DNA of 34,378 nt from Desulfobacterales bacterium (GCA_014382905.1 JACNIU010000199.1:1-34378); one strand, 5' to 3'; numbered from the stretch's first letter, positions 7,293-18,000 are shown. The notes: generated from the sequence alone by a model not told the origin. Translations and numbers: made by a program.

Positions 7293-8573
7293 TTATTTCT
7301 TATACTTTTCGACTAACCAGGGGGGTAACTTGTAGGGGACCATCCCCTTGTAGGTGACGCCTTCCCATCCATTGGGCCACCAGGCCTGCATTTTACCATC
7401 CTGCCATTGGATGGCCGTTCCGGTCGCAAACCCAGGCCCAAAGACAACATCATGTTCCTTGTCAAATTTTGACTTGGGGGCGGCAGTACCGACATACACG
7501 GTCTTTTCAATGACGGGGATCAATTTTTCCGCATCTGTTGTGCCTGTCGCTGTCATGGTCTCGGCCATGATATTTATGGCGTCATAGGTGGCCGCAGTGT
7601 AGGGCGGTGTTTCGCCGAACTGCTTGATGTACTTCTCAATAAACGGCTCGGTAAGATCATTGTAGCTGACGCCCCGGACATAGGTATTGAGGGTCACGGC
7701 GTAGTCACCCTTGCCCTGGGTGGCAGCCATGAAACCATCCTTCTGGGCCTCCACGTTGATACCCACATAGGCGGCCGGTATCTTGAGCTCGGCTGCCTGT
7801 CTCGCAAAGGTAATGCCCGCGGATGCAGAGAAGATGGTGAAAATGATCTGGGCCTCCTTACGCTGTATGGCCGTCAGTTCTGCAGTCACATCCGTAGTGG
7901 TCTGAGAAGGCCTCCAGACGCCGACGATCTCCATCCCCATGTTGGGGACATGCTTCTCGATGGCGGCGATCATCGGGTCAACCCACATGACCTTTGCACC
8001 GACGACGGCCACCTTGGGTTTCTCGATACCCAGACCCTTTTTCAAATACGCTCCAACGGTCCCCAGATTGATCAAGCAGACTTTGACCAGGTATTTCGAA
8101 TTAATCGGGGAGACCCGGAACCAATATTTATACCTGTTGTAATCCTTGGCCACTCTGGCACAGATCTCGGGGTGGGCTGCACCGACACCCAAGAAAATCT
8201 TCTTGTAATCCATGGCGATATCCTGCATGGCCAGGACCGCCTCAGTCCTGAAACCACCCACAACGAAATCCACCTTGTCCTGGGACATCAGGCGCTCCAT
8301 GGCGTTGGTGGCATCCGTAATGTTTAGGAACTCATTGGAGTCGGCTTTGACGAGTTCAACCTTGTATTTTTTGTCACCGACCGGGATGCCTCCCTTGGCA
8401 TTGATTTCCTCCTGGGCCATGAGGGCCCCGTTCCAGTGTCCCTTCCCTTGCAGGAAGTGCATGGGGCCGATAACCCCTACCTTGATGACATCTTCTCCCC
8501 ACACTGGGAAACCGCTAATCATGACAAGGCAGACCGCCAGCAGAACGCTTGTTCCAAAAATGCTTTTTTTCAT
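7293..8573 (-). CDS. livK: Periplasmic substrate-binding protein of the Liv-type transporter (LivK-like)
   Basis: A signal peptide (MKKS..., hydrophobic LLAVCLVMISGFPVWG, about residues 1-26) is followed by a type-I periplasmic binding fold starting DVIKVGVIGPMHFLQGKGH. The mature protein has the usual two-lobe pattern (GGFRTEAVLAMQDIA; PKVAVVGAKVMWVDP; TAATYDAINIMAETM). At 426 aa it is longer than E. coli LivK (about 370), as is common in aromatic- or short-chain-acid-associated homologues. There is no lipobox cysteine at a suitable position, so it is probably soluble in the periplasm. The ATG at 8573 has AGGAGGAAAA upstream. First gene of the transport operon. Ligand unknown. Confidence 0.9.
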   Translation of the reverse strand: MKKSIFGTSVLLAVCLVMISGFPVWGEDVIKVGVIGPMHFLQGKGHWNGALMAQEEINAKGGIPVGDKKYKVELVKADSNEFLNITDATNAMERLMSQDKVDFVVGGFRTEAVLAMQDIAMDYKKIFLGVGAAHPEICARVAKDYNRYKYWFRVSPINSKYLVKVCLINLGTVGAYLKKGLGIEKPKVAVVGAKVMWVDPMIAAIEKHVPNMGMEIVGVWRPSQTTTDVTAELTAIQRKEAQIIFTIFSASAGITFARQAAELKIPAAYVGINVEAQKDGFMAATQGKGDYAVTLNTYVRGVSYNDLTEPFIEKYIKQFGETPPYTAATYDAINIMAETMTATGTTDAEKLIPVIEKTVYVGTAAPKSKFDKEHDVVFGPGFATGTAIQWQDGKMQAWWPNGWEGVTYKGMVPYKLPPWLVEKYKK

Positions 8574-8772
8574 AGTCTTTTCCTCCTTTCAGACACGCCT
8601 AAGGTTAAATTTGCCTTGAAGACCGGACAAACAAATTAGATAAAGATTGTTTTTAAACATTTAACAGGGGATTGCCTTCACAAAACTGCTATAAAAGCCT
8701 TTACCGTTGCTCGATGGCCAGCGCTGGGTCATTGATGTAAAAAGTAAATCTTAGTTTGCTGTACCGCCGATC

Positions 8773-8799
8773 AGTATAGAATCAATCGGAAAATGTCAA
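8773..8799 (-). promoter_or_regulatory. Possible promoter of the livK operon
   Basis: On the minus strand TTGACA (8794-8799) is followed by TATACT (8773-8778) with a short 15-base spacer. This would give a leader of about 195 bases before livK. The leader (8574-8770) shows no riboswitch that I recognise. The spacer is shorter than optimal, which may mean an activator is needed. Confidence 0.35.
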
Positions 8800-8829
8800 G
8801 GAAGATTTTTGTTTCGGTAATTGTTTGTG

Positions 8830-9939
8830 TTATTTTTGCATTTTCTCCTCTTTTTCGACCACGCACTGGATCCCCTGTCCGGTCCTGGCCGGGCCCAAGC
8901 ATTTATTGTCGGAAAGGCACGTGGCACGCCGGAGATCACCGGATGCCCACCGCTTTATTAAGCCGGGTTCACGGATGAAAGGCCGGCTCATGGAGACATA
9001 ATCGGCATATCCGTCACTCACGAGTCGCTCGGCTAATTGAAATGAGCGGTTTCCTCCCACGAGGATCAAGGGAATGGCGATTTTTTTCTTAAAGATCTTG
9101 GCCGCTTCCTGGAAATACGCCTCTTTCTCCACCGAAGTGATCCCACTCCTCGAGGGGCTGAGCTTACCTGAGATAATAGTTCCTCCGCTCAACTCGATCG
9201 CATCGATCCCCCCTTCCTGCAGCTTGGCGCCTATTTGAACGGAGTCGTCCAAAGTGAGCCCTCCCTCCAGACAATCCTCGGAGTTCATCTTGACCAAAAC
9301 AGGGAAATCAGAACCGACGGCAGACCGCACCTCCCTGAGCACCTCCAGCAGGAATCTGGCCCTATTTTCCAGACCTCCGCCGTAAGCATCTTCTCGCTTG
9401 TTGAAAGCGGGAGACAGGGACTGGCTCAACAGATATCCGTGGGCTGCATGGATCTGTACCCCGTCAAAGTCAGCTTCCATGGCCCGGCGAGCCGCCTGAC
9501 CGAATGCTTCGACAATATCCCTGATCTCCTGCTCACTCATCACCTTGCGCGGGGATTTGGAAAACCCTTCTACATCTGAAAGGGCTACCGGCGTCTGACC
9601 GATCAGCTTTGGGTTGGCAAAAAAACCCGCGTGAGAAATCTGAAGGACAATCCGCCCCCCGTGCTCCTGAACTGCTCGGGTTGCCTGTCTATAGCCATCG
9701 ATGAATTCGTCTTTGTAAACCCCCAACTGCCACGGACCGGCCTGCCCGTCCGCCCGTACATATGCATGGCTCGAGATAATCAGTCCCACACCCCCTTCTG
9801 CGAGATCGGTCATGAGTTTCATGAGTTGAGGGGTGCATGCCCCATCTTCCGCAGCCATTCCTTCCCAGGTGGCCGAGCGAACGAATCTGTTGCTCAGCTC
9901 CATCCCGTTGATCTTGCTCTTTCCAAATAGTCTTGACAT
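8830..9939 (-). CDS. NADH:flavin oxidoreductase, old yellow enzyme family
   Basis: FMN-dependent TIM-barrel oxidoreductase of 369 aa. Family motifs: NRFVRSATWEGMAAEDG at the N-terminus, VLQISHAGFF, the active-site segment HAAHGYLLSQSLSP with the substrate-binding His pair (about residues 164-167), NKREDAYGGGLENRARFL, and the late phosphate-binding LVGGNRS region. The C-terminus has three cysteines (C-x5-C-x10-C). It lacks the second flavin/NAD domain and full Fe-S motif of 2-enoate or 2,4-dienoyl-CoA reductases, so it is a single-domain type. ATG at 9939 with GGAGG upstream. It precedes livK by about 256 bases and may be expressed independently. An enoate or enone substrate related to the imported acid is possible but unproven. 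Confidence 0.88.
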   Translation of the reverse strand: MSRLFGKSKINGMELSNRFVRSATWEGMAAEDGACTPQLMKLMTDLAEGGVGLIISSHAYVRADGQAGPWQLGVYKDEFIDGYRQATRAVQEHGGRIVLQISHAGFFANPKLIGQTPVALSDVEGFSKSPRKVMSEQEIRDIVEAFGQAARRAMEADFDGVQIHAAHGYLLSQSLSPAFNKREDAYGGGLENRARFLLEVLREVRSAVGSDFPVLVKMNSEDCLEGGLTLDDSVQIGAKLQEGGIDAIELSGGTIISGKLSPSRSGITSVEKEAYFQEAAKIFKKKIAIPLILVGGNRSFQLAERLVSDGYADYVSMSRPFIREPGLIKRWASGDLRRATCLSDNKCLGPARTGQGIQCVVEKEEKMQK

Positions 9940-10135
9940 TTAGGCCTCCTCTGTGTGGGTCCTGTCTGGAAAAATCATTGGCGATGAGTGTTATTGTAGA
10001 TTCTTACTGGTTTATTATCTTTGGATAGTCTTCTCAGGGCGCTGTTTTGATTCCCTAAGATAAAGGTCTCGTTCCTTAACTTAATTTACAGCTCATTGTC
10101 AATCTTCGTCTTTCTCATCGTTGGACGATTGCACC

Positions 10136-11953
10136 CTAATTCTCTGAGTCCAGGAACCGCTTTAACTGTTTTTTGTAGTAGCCTATGTTGTCTTTTGCCG
10201 TGGCAATCGCCTCATCAATGGCCTTGACAGCGTCCTCCGTGAACCCGTTTGCAAAGTGGGCTTCTGCCAGCGTGTCGAGAAACTCGGGAGTTCTTTTTAA
10301 TGCCACCGCCCTTTTGGCAAGGTCAAGGGCGCGCTTCGGATCCCTCAGTCTCTCATCGGGAGTCGTCACCAGGAGCCAGGCCAGGTTATTCAGGGCCACA
10401 GCCCGGTTGGGGTCCAGGCCGATGATGCGCTCGTAGGTATCCACCGCTTCCCGGCCTTTCCCCATCTCCTGATAAACCGCTGCAAGGTATTGATAGAGAT
10501 CGATATTATATGGATCTTTCAGGATTTGCTGGTTGAGCGCCTTCCCCATCAGCATATAGGACATATGCCGCTTCACAGGTCCGAAATTCAAGAGATAACC
10601 TAAAGAACAGATGCAGAAGAGGTAGACCAAGAAGGAAGTCAGGACAAAGCGGTTATGTTTTTTTATCAATCCCGGTTCCCGGTTCGCCCGCCAGAGATAA
10701 TCGACCCTCTGCTTAATGCTGAAATGGTGCCAGTTAGGGATGTTTCTGCTCTTGCCGCTCAGGAAGGCTATCTTTTCTAACGAGTTAATCGTCAGGATCG
10801 GGGTTCCCATAGTCGCAGCGGAATACAGGTCGGCCTGGCGTTCAAAGTTGCGCATGAAAAAACCCATGACATACCGGAAGTAAAGCAGCAGGGTTATCAG
10901 CATCGGAAAAGCCAAGGTCAGGTAGAAGAGGTTCAGACTGGAGTCGTTGCCAATGAGCACGTCAATAAAATGCGGGTTGAGGAAAGTTAGGTAAACGAAC
11001 AAATCGGTCAACCCGAAGGAAAGGACCATGAAGCCGACAAAAAAGAGGATATAGAAAAGTAGATGACGGTACTTGGCATGCCCCATTTCATGGGCAAGCA
11101 CTGCCTTGAGCTCGTCAATGGACAGGGTTTCCAGCAGGGAATCGGTAACGAGGAGATATCTATAACGGGGAACAATCCCCATGATGCCCGCCGTCATCAT
11201 CCTCCCTTCGAAGATCGGCCATTTAAGGAGGCCCCGGTATCTGAATCTCCTCTCTCTCAGGAAGAGATCCAGTTCTAACCCTTTTTCGGATGACGCAAGC
11301 GGCTTGCACCCCCACCAGTACTGGATGAATTTGGGCATGACAACCATTAACAGAGTGATAAAAACGGCGAAAAAGATGACCTGCCCGTACACGCTGTTCA
11401 TAAAAGCATCCGGACCGGCCCACGGACTCAGGGCAAGGAGATCATAGACAAAGGAAAGGGCCAACCACGGAAATAGGATGGGAAGGTTGAATCTGAGATT
11501 AGACCGGACAAACGATCCTCTTGTAATAGCCACCCGGAATATGGCCTTGTAAACCGGATAGCCAAGATACCAGATTGTGCACAAGTACAAGAAGAACAGA
11601 GCAAGGGCCAGAACGCCCTGCAATACAGAGAAACTCCTGAATCCCGGGATCATCAGGAGCCACTGCCTAAGGTTGAAAAAATAAACTGCCAGGGCAAACA
11701 GAAATATGGCCAAGACAGAAAGTCTGACCGTAAGCCTCTGGTATTGATCGGTCAGGGCCCCAGCAGCCCGGGCTCCCTCCCTGATTCGCTTCAGCAGATA
11801 CCCGAAAACCCTGGCGCTGTAAATGGCAAAGATCAACCAGCTCAGAATAAGCGGCAGAAGGGTGGAGAGGAGCAATTCCTCCGGAGGGGTGTCGGGATAA
11901 CTGATATTGAATATGAGGAGGACGACGATGAAATAGATGATGTTGTTGAACAT
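10136..11953 (-). CDS. Membrane-bound M48 family zinc metallopeptidase with C-terminal TPR repeats
   Basis: 605 aa. Hydrophobic segments lie near residues 5-18, 28-48, 76-95, 108-130, 155-175 and 190-207. The zinc-binding HEMGH (288-292) follows DELKAVLA, and two more membrane spans come next. The third ligand region is FERQADLYSAATMG. The C-terminal part (about 470-600) carries TPR-like units (DLYQYLAAVYQEMGKGREAVDTYERIIGLDPNRAVALNNLAWLL). M48 enzymes such as HtpX or Ste24-like proteases act in membrane-protein quality control; the TPR part could bind a partner. The ATG at 11953 has no clear ribosome binding site. It lies 29 bases after the RNase G gene and is probably co-transcribed with it. 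Confidence 0.88.
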   Translation of the reverse strand: MFNNIIYFIVVLLIFNISYPDTPPEELLLSTLLPLILSWLIFAIYSARVFGYLLKRIREGARAAGALTDQYQRLTVRLSVLAIFLFALAVYFFNLRQWLLMIPGFRSFSVLQGVLALALFFLYLCTIWYLGYPVYKAIFRVAITRGSFVRSNLRFNLPILFPWLALSFVYDLLALSPWAGPDAFMNSVYGQVIFFAVFITLLMVVMPKFIQYWWGCKPLASSEKGLELDLFLRERRFRYRGLLKWPIFEGRMMTAGIMGIVPRYRYLLVTDSLLETLSIDELKAVLAHEMGHAKYRHLLFYILFFVGFMVLSFGLTDLFVYLTFLNPHFIDVLIGNDSSLNLFYLTLAFPMLITLLLYFRYVMGFFMRNFERQADLYSAATMGTPILTINSLEKIAFLSGKSRNIPNWHHFSIKQRVDYLWRANREPGLIKKHNRFVLTSFLVYLFCICSLGYLLNFGPVKRHMSYMLMGKALNQQILKDPYNIDLYQYLAAVYQEMGKGREAVDTYERIIGLDPNRAVALNNLAWLLVTTPDERLRDPKRALDLAKRAVALKRTPEFLDTLAEAHFANGFTEDAVKAIDEAIATAKDNIGYYKKQLKRFLDSEN

Positions 11954-11982
11954 GGTTTGCAGGCGTTCACAGACTCAGGGTT

Positions 11983-13473
11983 TCAGCTCTGATCCTCCTT
12001 AAGAAACTCCAGACTGCCACCTCCAGGCATAATGGTGGCGTCGGCCTTAAGGCTTATTTCAACGCCATACCGGGATTCCAACTGCGCCAGGTCCTTCCTC
12101 TTCTTATTCTGCAGGTAGGCCGCCACCTCCACAGAAAGTGACCCTTTTACATGCACGACCCCTTTTCTCGAAACACCCATCCGGATTCGACGCAAAAACG
12201 ATAGAGACGCGGTTTCCACAGCGGGAACAATCCCGCGGCCCTGGCAGTAATTACATGTATGGTAGGTCATCGACTCGATTGACGGCCGCAGCCGCTGTCG
12301 CGAAAGCTCAAGAAGCCCGAACTTGGAAATGCTGGACACGCTGATCTTGGCCCGATCATCTTTTGTCTTGTCCCGCAACTTCTTTTCCACTTCTCTGATA
12401 TGCTTTTTATCTTTCATATCAATAAAATCAATCACCACTAACCCGCCCATATCCCGCAGTCGAAGCTGTCTGGCGATCTCCTGAGCAGCCTCGATATTGG
12501 TCCTGAATGCGGTCGTCTCCACATCCTTACCGGTTCTTCCGCGCCCGGAATTTACATCTATGGCAATCAGCGCTTCTGTCGGGTCTATGACAATAGAACC
12601 ACCCGACTTCAAGGGCACCCTGCTCTGATAAATGGACTCAATCTGTTTCTCTATCTCGTACTGGGCAAAGATAGGACGTTTTTCCTTGAGGAGCTTAACC
12701 CTCCTTTGATGCCTGGGAGAGATAATCTTCATATAGCGTTTTACTTTCGAAAACGTTTCCTTGTCGTCCACAAGCACTTCAGCAATCTCGCTGGTAAAAT
12801 AGTCTCTCAACGTCCTGAGGCATACATCCTGCTCCTTGTGGACGAGGGAGAGCGGTGATGCCTCTTTTACGTTCTGCTTGATATTCTTCCACATTCTCAA
12901 GAGACGGTTGAGATCTCTAGAGAGTTCATTCTTGTTCTGTTGCTGGGCCGCGGTCCTGACAATGTACCCGACGCCTTCCGGGAGATTAAATGTGGTCATA
13001 ATGGACTTGAGCCTTCGCCGCTCCTCCTCCTCTTCGATCTTCTTTGAGATCCCCCCCTTGCTCCCGGGCATCAGGACCAGATACCGGCCGGCCAAAGAAA
13101 GATAGGTGGTCAATTGGGCGCCCTTTTGCCCGGGCATCTCTTTTGTCACCTGGACAAGGAGTTCCTGCCCCTTTTTCAGAATCTTTTCAATAGGGGGAAA
13201 CGCCCGGTCTTTTGAAGGCTCATGCTCGACCGAATAGTACTCCGGGTGGATATCGCTGGCAGAAAGGAAACCGTTCTTATCACTTCCGTAGTCAACAAAA
13301 CATGCCTGCAGGCTGGGCTCTATTCGCTCCACAACCCCTTTGTATATATTTCCTTTCTTCTGCTCTGCAGTGGTTGTTTCAATATAGAATCCATCCAACA
13401 ACCCTTCCTTGATCACCGCGATTCTGTATTCTTCTGCCTCAACGGCATTGATAAGCATTTTTGTTGTTGCCAT
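11983..13473 (-). CDS. rng: Ribonuclease G (Rne/Rng family)
   Basis: Endoribonuclease that cuts single-stranded AU-rich RNA in mRNA decay and rRNA maturation. An S1 RNA-binding domain (about 30-130: GNIYKGVVERIEPSLQACFVDYG) precedes the catalytic domain with metal-binding aspartates in IAIDVNSGRGRTGKD and VVIDFIDMKDKKH. The zinc-link CxxC is seen as CNYCQGRG. At 496 aa it has no long C-terminal scaffold, which matches RNase G rather than RNase E. ATG at 13473, with AGGAGA about 11 bases upstream. It is followed by the M48 peptidase. Confidence 0.93.
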   Translation of the reverse strand: MATTKMLINAVEAEEYRIAVIKEGLLDGFYIETTTAEQKKGNIYKGVVERIEPSLQACFVDYGSDKNGFLSASDIHPEYYSVEHEPSKDRAFPPIEKILKKGQELLVQVTKEMPGQKGAQLTTYLSLAGRYLVLMPGSKGGISKKIEEEEERRRLKSIMTTFNLPEGVGYIVRTAAQQQNKNELSRDLNRLLRMWKNIKQNVKEASPLSLVHKEQDVCLRTLRDYFTSEIAEVLVDDKETFSKVKRYMKIISPRHQRRVKLLKEKRPIFAQYEIEKQIESIYQSRVPLKSGGSIVIDPTEALIAIDVNSGRGRTGKDVETTAFRTNIEAAQEIARQLRLRDMGGLVVIDFIDMKDKKHIREVEKKLRDKTKDDRAKISVSSISKFGLLELSRQRLRPSIESMTYHTCNYCQGRGIVPAVETASLSFLRRIRMGVSRKGVVHVKGSLSVEVAAYLQNKKRKDLAQLESRYGVEISLKADATIMPGGGSLEFLKEDQS

Positions 13474-13504
13474 ATGTATTGTTTTTCTCCTGAAACCGAA
13501 TTAG

Positions 13505-13553
13505 TTATTGGTTAATCGTTATTGGCTAATCGTTATTGGCTAATCGTTAATAG
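13505..13553. repeat. 14-bp tandem repeat upstream of rng, with an adjacent small palindrome
   Basis: Three consecutive 14-bp units, TTATTGG(T/C)TAATCG (13505-13518, 13519-13532, 13533-13546), are followed by a partial unit. Next to it, CGGATC-AG-GATCCG (13560-13573) is nested inside TAGTGG (13551-13556) and CCACTA (13585-13590). There is no T-run. The block lies between the HgdB-like gene and rng. Confidence 0.85.
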
Positions 13554-13598
13554 TGGTCCCGGATCAGGATCCGAAATCGGCAATCCACTAACGCATGT

Positions 13599-14960
13599 TC
13601 ACTTCTTCTCTTTCCTCCCGTGTCGCTTGAAGTGCTGATTCGCCTGGTACATAAAGGTCCGAATAGCAGCCTCCCTCCCGGGCTGAAAACTGGAATCGTA
13701 TGGGGTGTCTAAATAGGGGATCCCCAGCTCGCTCATCAGCGGTCTCACAACGGCCGAAGTGGTAGTGCTCGGCATACAGGTAAAAGGGTAGACATTGACG
13801 ACGCCATTGTATCCTTCACGGGCATACTCGACTATCCCGGCGATACTCAAGCAAGCCTCAGTACCCACATCAAAGTTAAACAGGTCTTTTTCTATCAAGG
13901 TCTTTTCAAGGTGTCCCACCTGATGATCTTCTGTCAGATCAATGAGCGAACGGATCCGCTTGTAGGTCTTCTTTTGCCTGAACTCCTGATAAAAAAGGTC
14001 TCCCCCAAAGCCGATGATATCTTTCAGGTACGCCTTCATGAGTCCCAATCGGAACTGCCTCAGGCCAAGACGAAATCCTATCTTGGCCTCCCTGAAACGG
14101 TCATAGCTCGTGTAGTTCACCCACTCGGCAATAGAGGCGTTCACCACCTCGGCACCGTATCTTTCCAACACCCTGATGACGTCCTGGTTTGCGTGGACAT
14201 GCGTTCTCAGATAGATCTCGCCGACAATCCCTATGAGCGGCTTGGGGGGGATCCCGGGATCAATAATCGTCTTCCCTTCTTTTATGACCGCTTCTAATTG
14301 CTTAAATACGCTATTAAAGTCTTTAGCAGGCCCAAACCGCTCAAAGGCGCCCTCCATGACATGCATCGCCCTTTCAATAAAATCATCGGTGAGCCCTGCT
14401 TTCTTTTCATAAGGTCTGATCCTCCAGAGCAACCTGTCGAGGATATCGCCCACAACTAAAGAAAAATAAGACATCTTTCGGAGGTCCCTCACCCGGCTGT
14501 CATCAATTATCCCGGCCAAGGAATATCCGTCTCTTGTGGTAAGGGAACCGATTTTGAGCCTGCTCAGTTCAGGAAAAGAATCAAGGACAATCCTCTGATA
14601 CTTATTGTACATCCCAAAACGGCACGGTCCGTCTGCTTCAGGCATAAAGTAAATGTAGTCTTCCGGGTCGAACGTATCCTTTAACCGTTTTGCTTCCTCC
14701 TTCATGAAATGGAGGATATCTCCCATGGTGATCTGGCAGGGGTAACACTCCTTCCCCGAGGTATACTCCTTGCCTAAATCAAGGCCCTTGTAGGTGTCCA
14801 TCACCTTTGCATGGATGCCAAAGCCTCTAAAGACCGCCGCCAACAGATGCGTCCCTATCCGGTTCATCTCAGGGATCAGACAGGTCTTGTTGCTGAGATT
14901 GAATCGTCCTATTTTCTCAGTCAGCGACTGGAAATCAATTATCTTTGCTGATTCCGTCAT
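13599..14960 (-). CDS. HgdB-like subunit (2-hydroxyglutaryl-CoA dehydratase D-component / activase-related) protein
   Basis: 453 aa. Cysteine-bearing motifs typical of the HgdB/BcrB-related C-terminal region of large activase proteins: GKECYPCQITMGDILHFM (about 70-87), ADGPCRFGMYNKYQR, PLIGIVGEIYLRTH..NQDVIRVLERYGAEV, TEACLSIAGIVEYAREGYNGV and YPFTCMPSTTTSAVVRPLM. Conserved cysteines probably bind a [4Fe-4S] cluster. In many anaerobes this region is fused to the activase/DUF2229 protein; here it is a separate gene downstream of it (133-base gap). The ATG at 14960 has GAGAG upstream. Role: electron-transfer or acceptor part of an ATP-driven low-potential reduction system. The substrate is unknown. 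Confidence 0.82.
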   Translation of the reverse strand: MTESAKIIDFQSLTEKIGRFNLSNKTCLIPEMNRIGTHLLAAVFRGFGIHAKVMDTYKGLDLGKEYTSGKECYPCQITMGDILHFMKEEAKRLKDTFDPEDYIYFMPEADGPCRFGMYNKYQRIVLDSFPELSRLKIGSLTTRDGYSLAGIIDDSRVRDLRKMSYFSLVVGDILDRLLWRIRPYEKKAGLTDDFIERAMHVMEGAFERFGPAKDFNSVFKQLEAVIKEGKTIIDPGIPPKPLIGIVGEIYLRTHVHANQDVIRVLERYGAEVVNASIAEWVNYTSYDRFREAKIGFRLGLRQFRLGLMKAYLKDIIGFGGDLFYQEFRQKKTYKRIRSLIDLTEDHQVGHLEKTLIEKDLFNFDVGTEACLSIAGIVEYAREGYNGVVNVYPFTCMPSTTTSAVVRPLMSELGIPYLDTPYDSSFQPGREAAIRTFMYQANQHFKRHGRKEKK

Positions 14961-15027
14961 ACGAACTCTCTGAGTGATGGAGTGATGGAGTATTGGCGTA
15001 TTGGATCTGTCGCTATGATCAACTGGC

Positions 15028-15092
15028 TAAATTTCTTCTCTTTTTTGAATCCAAAATCCCTAATCCAAAATCTAAAATCTAAAATCCAAAAT
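15028..15092. repeat. ATCCAAAATCTAAA word repeat between activase and HgdB-like genes
   Basis: The gap consists largely of the words AATCCAAAATC and TAAAATC repeated with a period of about 8-11 bases (roughly 15048-15092), right up to the stop codon of the activase gene. Just outside it, GATGGAGT-type words (14976-14992) are also duplicated. It looks like the same class of short-word repeats that fills other gaps in the window. Confidence 0.7.
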
Positions 15093-18000
15093 CTAATTGG
15101 CCACCCTCAAATGGGGCACCAGGCCTGTCTGAAGTTTCTGCATACTGTTCTCTATCACATTCCTGTAGGCCTCAAGCCGGGTCATGACCCCTGCCACTGC
15201 GCTGTGCTCGTCGAGCTCCAGGATCAGATACGGCTTGTTACCCATGATGTGCCTGTAGAAATGCTCAAGGAAGGAGTCCGCCCCACACCCGAAATTGGTC
15301 AGATGGAGGCCAAAATAGGTTGGGTGACTCTCAACAAACTTGGCAGTCCTCAAAATCTGAGCACCCAACCCCCAATACATAGAGGGAAAATCAGACAGGT
15401 CCACAGAAGATACGTCAATGAAATCCATTGGAAGCGCATACACCCCGATCTTCGCCAGGCTCTGGCCCAACCTCAGGTTCAATCTATCGTCGTAGAGATT
15501 ATAAGGCCGGCCTGTCACGACCACTAACGGATCATCGGGATTGTGATATTCGAGGATCTCCTCTCCCTTTTTGTGAAGCGCCCTTCTAAATTGATCCTGC
15601 CTTTCTAAGGCATAATAAAGCGCCTTCCTTATTTGTCCTTCGCTCACCCCAAGTTTGGATTTCAACTGATCCGCAAGCTCCAGGGTGAGGGTGTCGGTAT
15701 CATATTTGAGATGAATCACCGGGTTCAAAATAGATGAAGGATCCAGGCCGAGCGCCATACGCACCATGTAGGAATTTGCCTGGATCAGGGGACAGAAAGA
15801 GCCCTTCTCCGCAGGCTCAGGCGTGGGCATGTTGATCAGGCTCGGGATAAAGAGATATGTAGTCTTTCCGAGGAGTTCTTTGATATGGCCGTGCGAAACC
15901 TTCACAGGATAGCATGTCTCTCCCGCCATGGTTTCGATACCGACCTTTGATATGTGGGTGTTCGTGGGAGGCGTCAAGACCAGCCGGAATCCCAACCTGT
16001 CAAAAAAGTGGGCCCACAGGACAGCGTTCTGATGCCCATAAAGCGCCCTTTGCATCCCCACAGTGGGGCGCTTATCCACCTCCATCAAGGGCTCACCCTC
16101 TAATTCATCGTAGACCCCGGCCATGTATGTCTGCCATATCTCCTGCCTCAAGGCGAATAAATTCTCTTTCTTACCGCCTTTGGACCTTGTCAATTCATAC
16201 CGGCCGCACTCTCCGCCCCACACGCTGCGTCGACCGTCGAAATCGTATATTTTGAGCTTACACTGATTATGGCAGTGAAGGTCGGCACTGCACGTCTTCT
16301 CCTTGAACTCCATACGGTCATTGATGGCGCTGCCAAGCCCTCTGAAAGTGCTCTCATCTCTCTTTTCAAGGCGCATCATTTCCTTGACACTGATGGCAGC
16401 TCCGTACGCCCCCAACACCTCTCTGTGTTTAGGCACCAGAACCGGGCGTCCCAGGACGTTTTCAAATGCAGCGACCACTCCCTTATTGAGGGAAGGACCG
16501 CCTAAGAACATGACCCTTTGGCCGATCTTTCTCTTTTCAACCACACGATTCAGATAGTTAAAGACGATAGCATAACACAAACCGGCGATCAGATCCCTTC
16601 TTCCCACCCCTTTCTGGTGATAGAAAACCAGATCTGATTCCATAAATACCGTACATCTCTCGGCCAACCTGACCGGTGTCTCGGACGACAGGGCAATCTC
16701 CTGGAACTCGCCCACGATATTGATACCGTACTTGTTGGCCAATTCGTGCAGAAAACTCCCTGTGCCCGCGGCGCACACCTTGTTCATATCAAAGTCAAGG
16801 GGATATGTATTTGAAATATAGATATATTTTGAATCCTGGCCGCCGATTTCGAATATAGTGTCCACCTCCCGGTCTATCTCCACGGCCCCCCTTGCATGAG
16901 CGGTGATTTCATCAATAATAAGATCCGCATTCAGGAAATCCCCTACCACGTTCCTGCCCGAACCGGTTGTGGCAGTCCCCGAGATCTCGACACTTTTCCC
17001 CACCTCGTCGCACAGGAACTTCAAGAGGCCCTGTGTCACCTCTATCGGCCTTCCCTTCGTGGGGACATAGCTCTTATGAATGATCTCGCCCGCTTTGTTG
17101 ATGAGGGCATATTTGGTGGTGGTCGATCCGATGTCGATACCTAAATAACAGGTTGACTTTTTCCTCAGGGGCCGCCTCTCTATCTCATTGTCTTCCGGAA
17201 AGGCCGTTTCCTTAAGGACCAGCATCGGCGCCACGGGCAATGCATCACGCCGGGAGGATGGGGCACCCTTGAGTAGGCCAACATCCACACGGCCGATCTC
17301 CGGTTTACGGCCCTCTTTGACCAGATCGAGCGCCTCCAATGCGACACCGAGTGCCCCTATGGAGGTACTATGGGACGGCACAATCAACCCAGGGAAATAC
17401 GCCTGAAAGGCCTTTACCTGGAGTTCGTTCAATGAAAGCCCCCCGACAAAGAGGATCGGCTCTTCAAGCGCCCGGTTGGAGACGATCGTGCTCATGTAGT
17501 TTCTGGCGTTTCCCACATGGAGACCGTAGATGATATCCTCTAACCTCTCCCCCCTGTTTTGAAGGTGAATCATATCAGACTTTGTAAATACGGTGCACCG
17601 GCACGCCACATTGGCCGGTCTCTTACTCTTGATGCCAAGCCTGATAAAGTCGACCAGTATCCTGTCGATCTGATCCCGGGAGATGTCTGCTTCTTTAGAA
17701 TAGATGGATGTCGCCAATCTCTGTGCCTGCTGGTCAATGAAAGACCCTGTCCCGGATGCGCAGGGGCCATTGCTATTGAAGTACGCTAATTCCCAGGCGC
17801 CCTGGCCCGACAAATCCCCTGTTGAAAGATGATTCACCTGAAACAGGGCCGTATCCTGGCCCCCCATGCTGATGATGGTCCTGACATCCGGTCTGACACA
17901 AATGGCGCCCAAGACCTGGCTGATCGTCTCAAATTCGTAAAAGGCGCCTAATCTCTCACTCAGATTCTTTCCATGGTTTCCGGTAAAGGATACAGAGCGG

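Noticed and set aside
13505-13546. Possible CRISPR array upstream of rng
   Set aside because: Units are 14 bp with no spacers; a simple tandem repeat.
13551-13590. Possible terminator after the HgdB-like gene
   Set aside because: Nested stems exist, but the outer stem is weak and no T-run follows on the minus strand.
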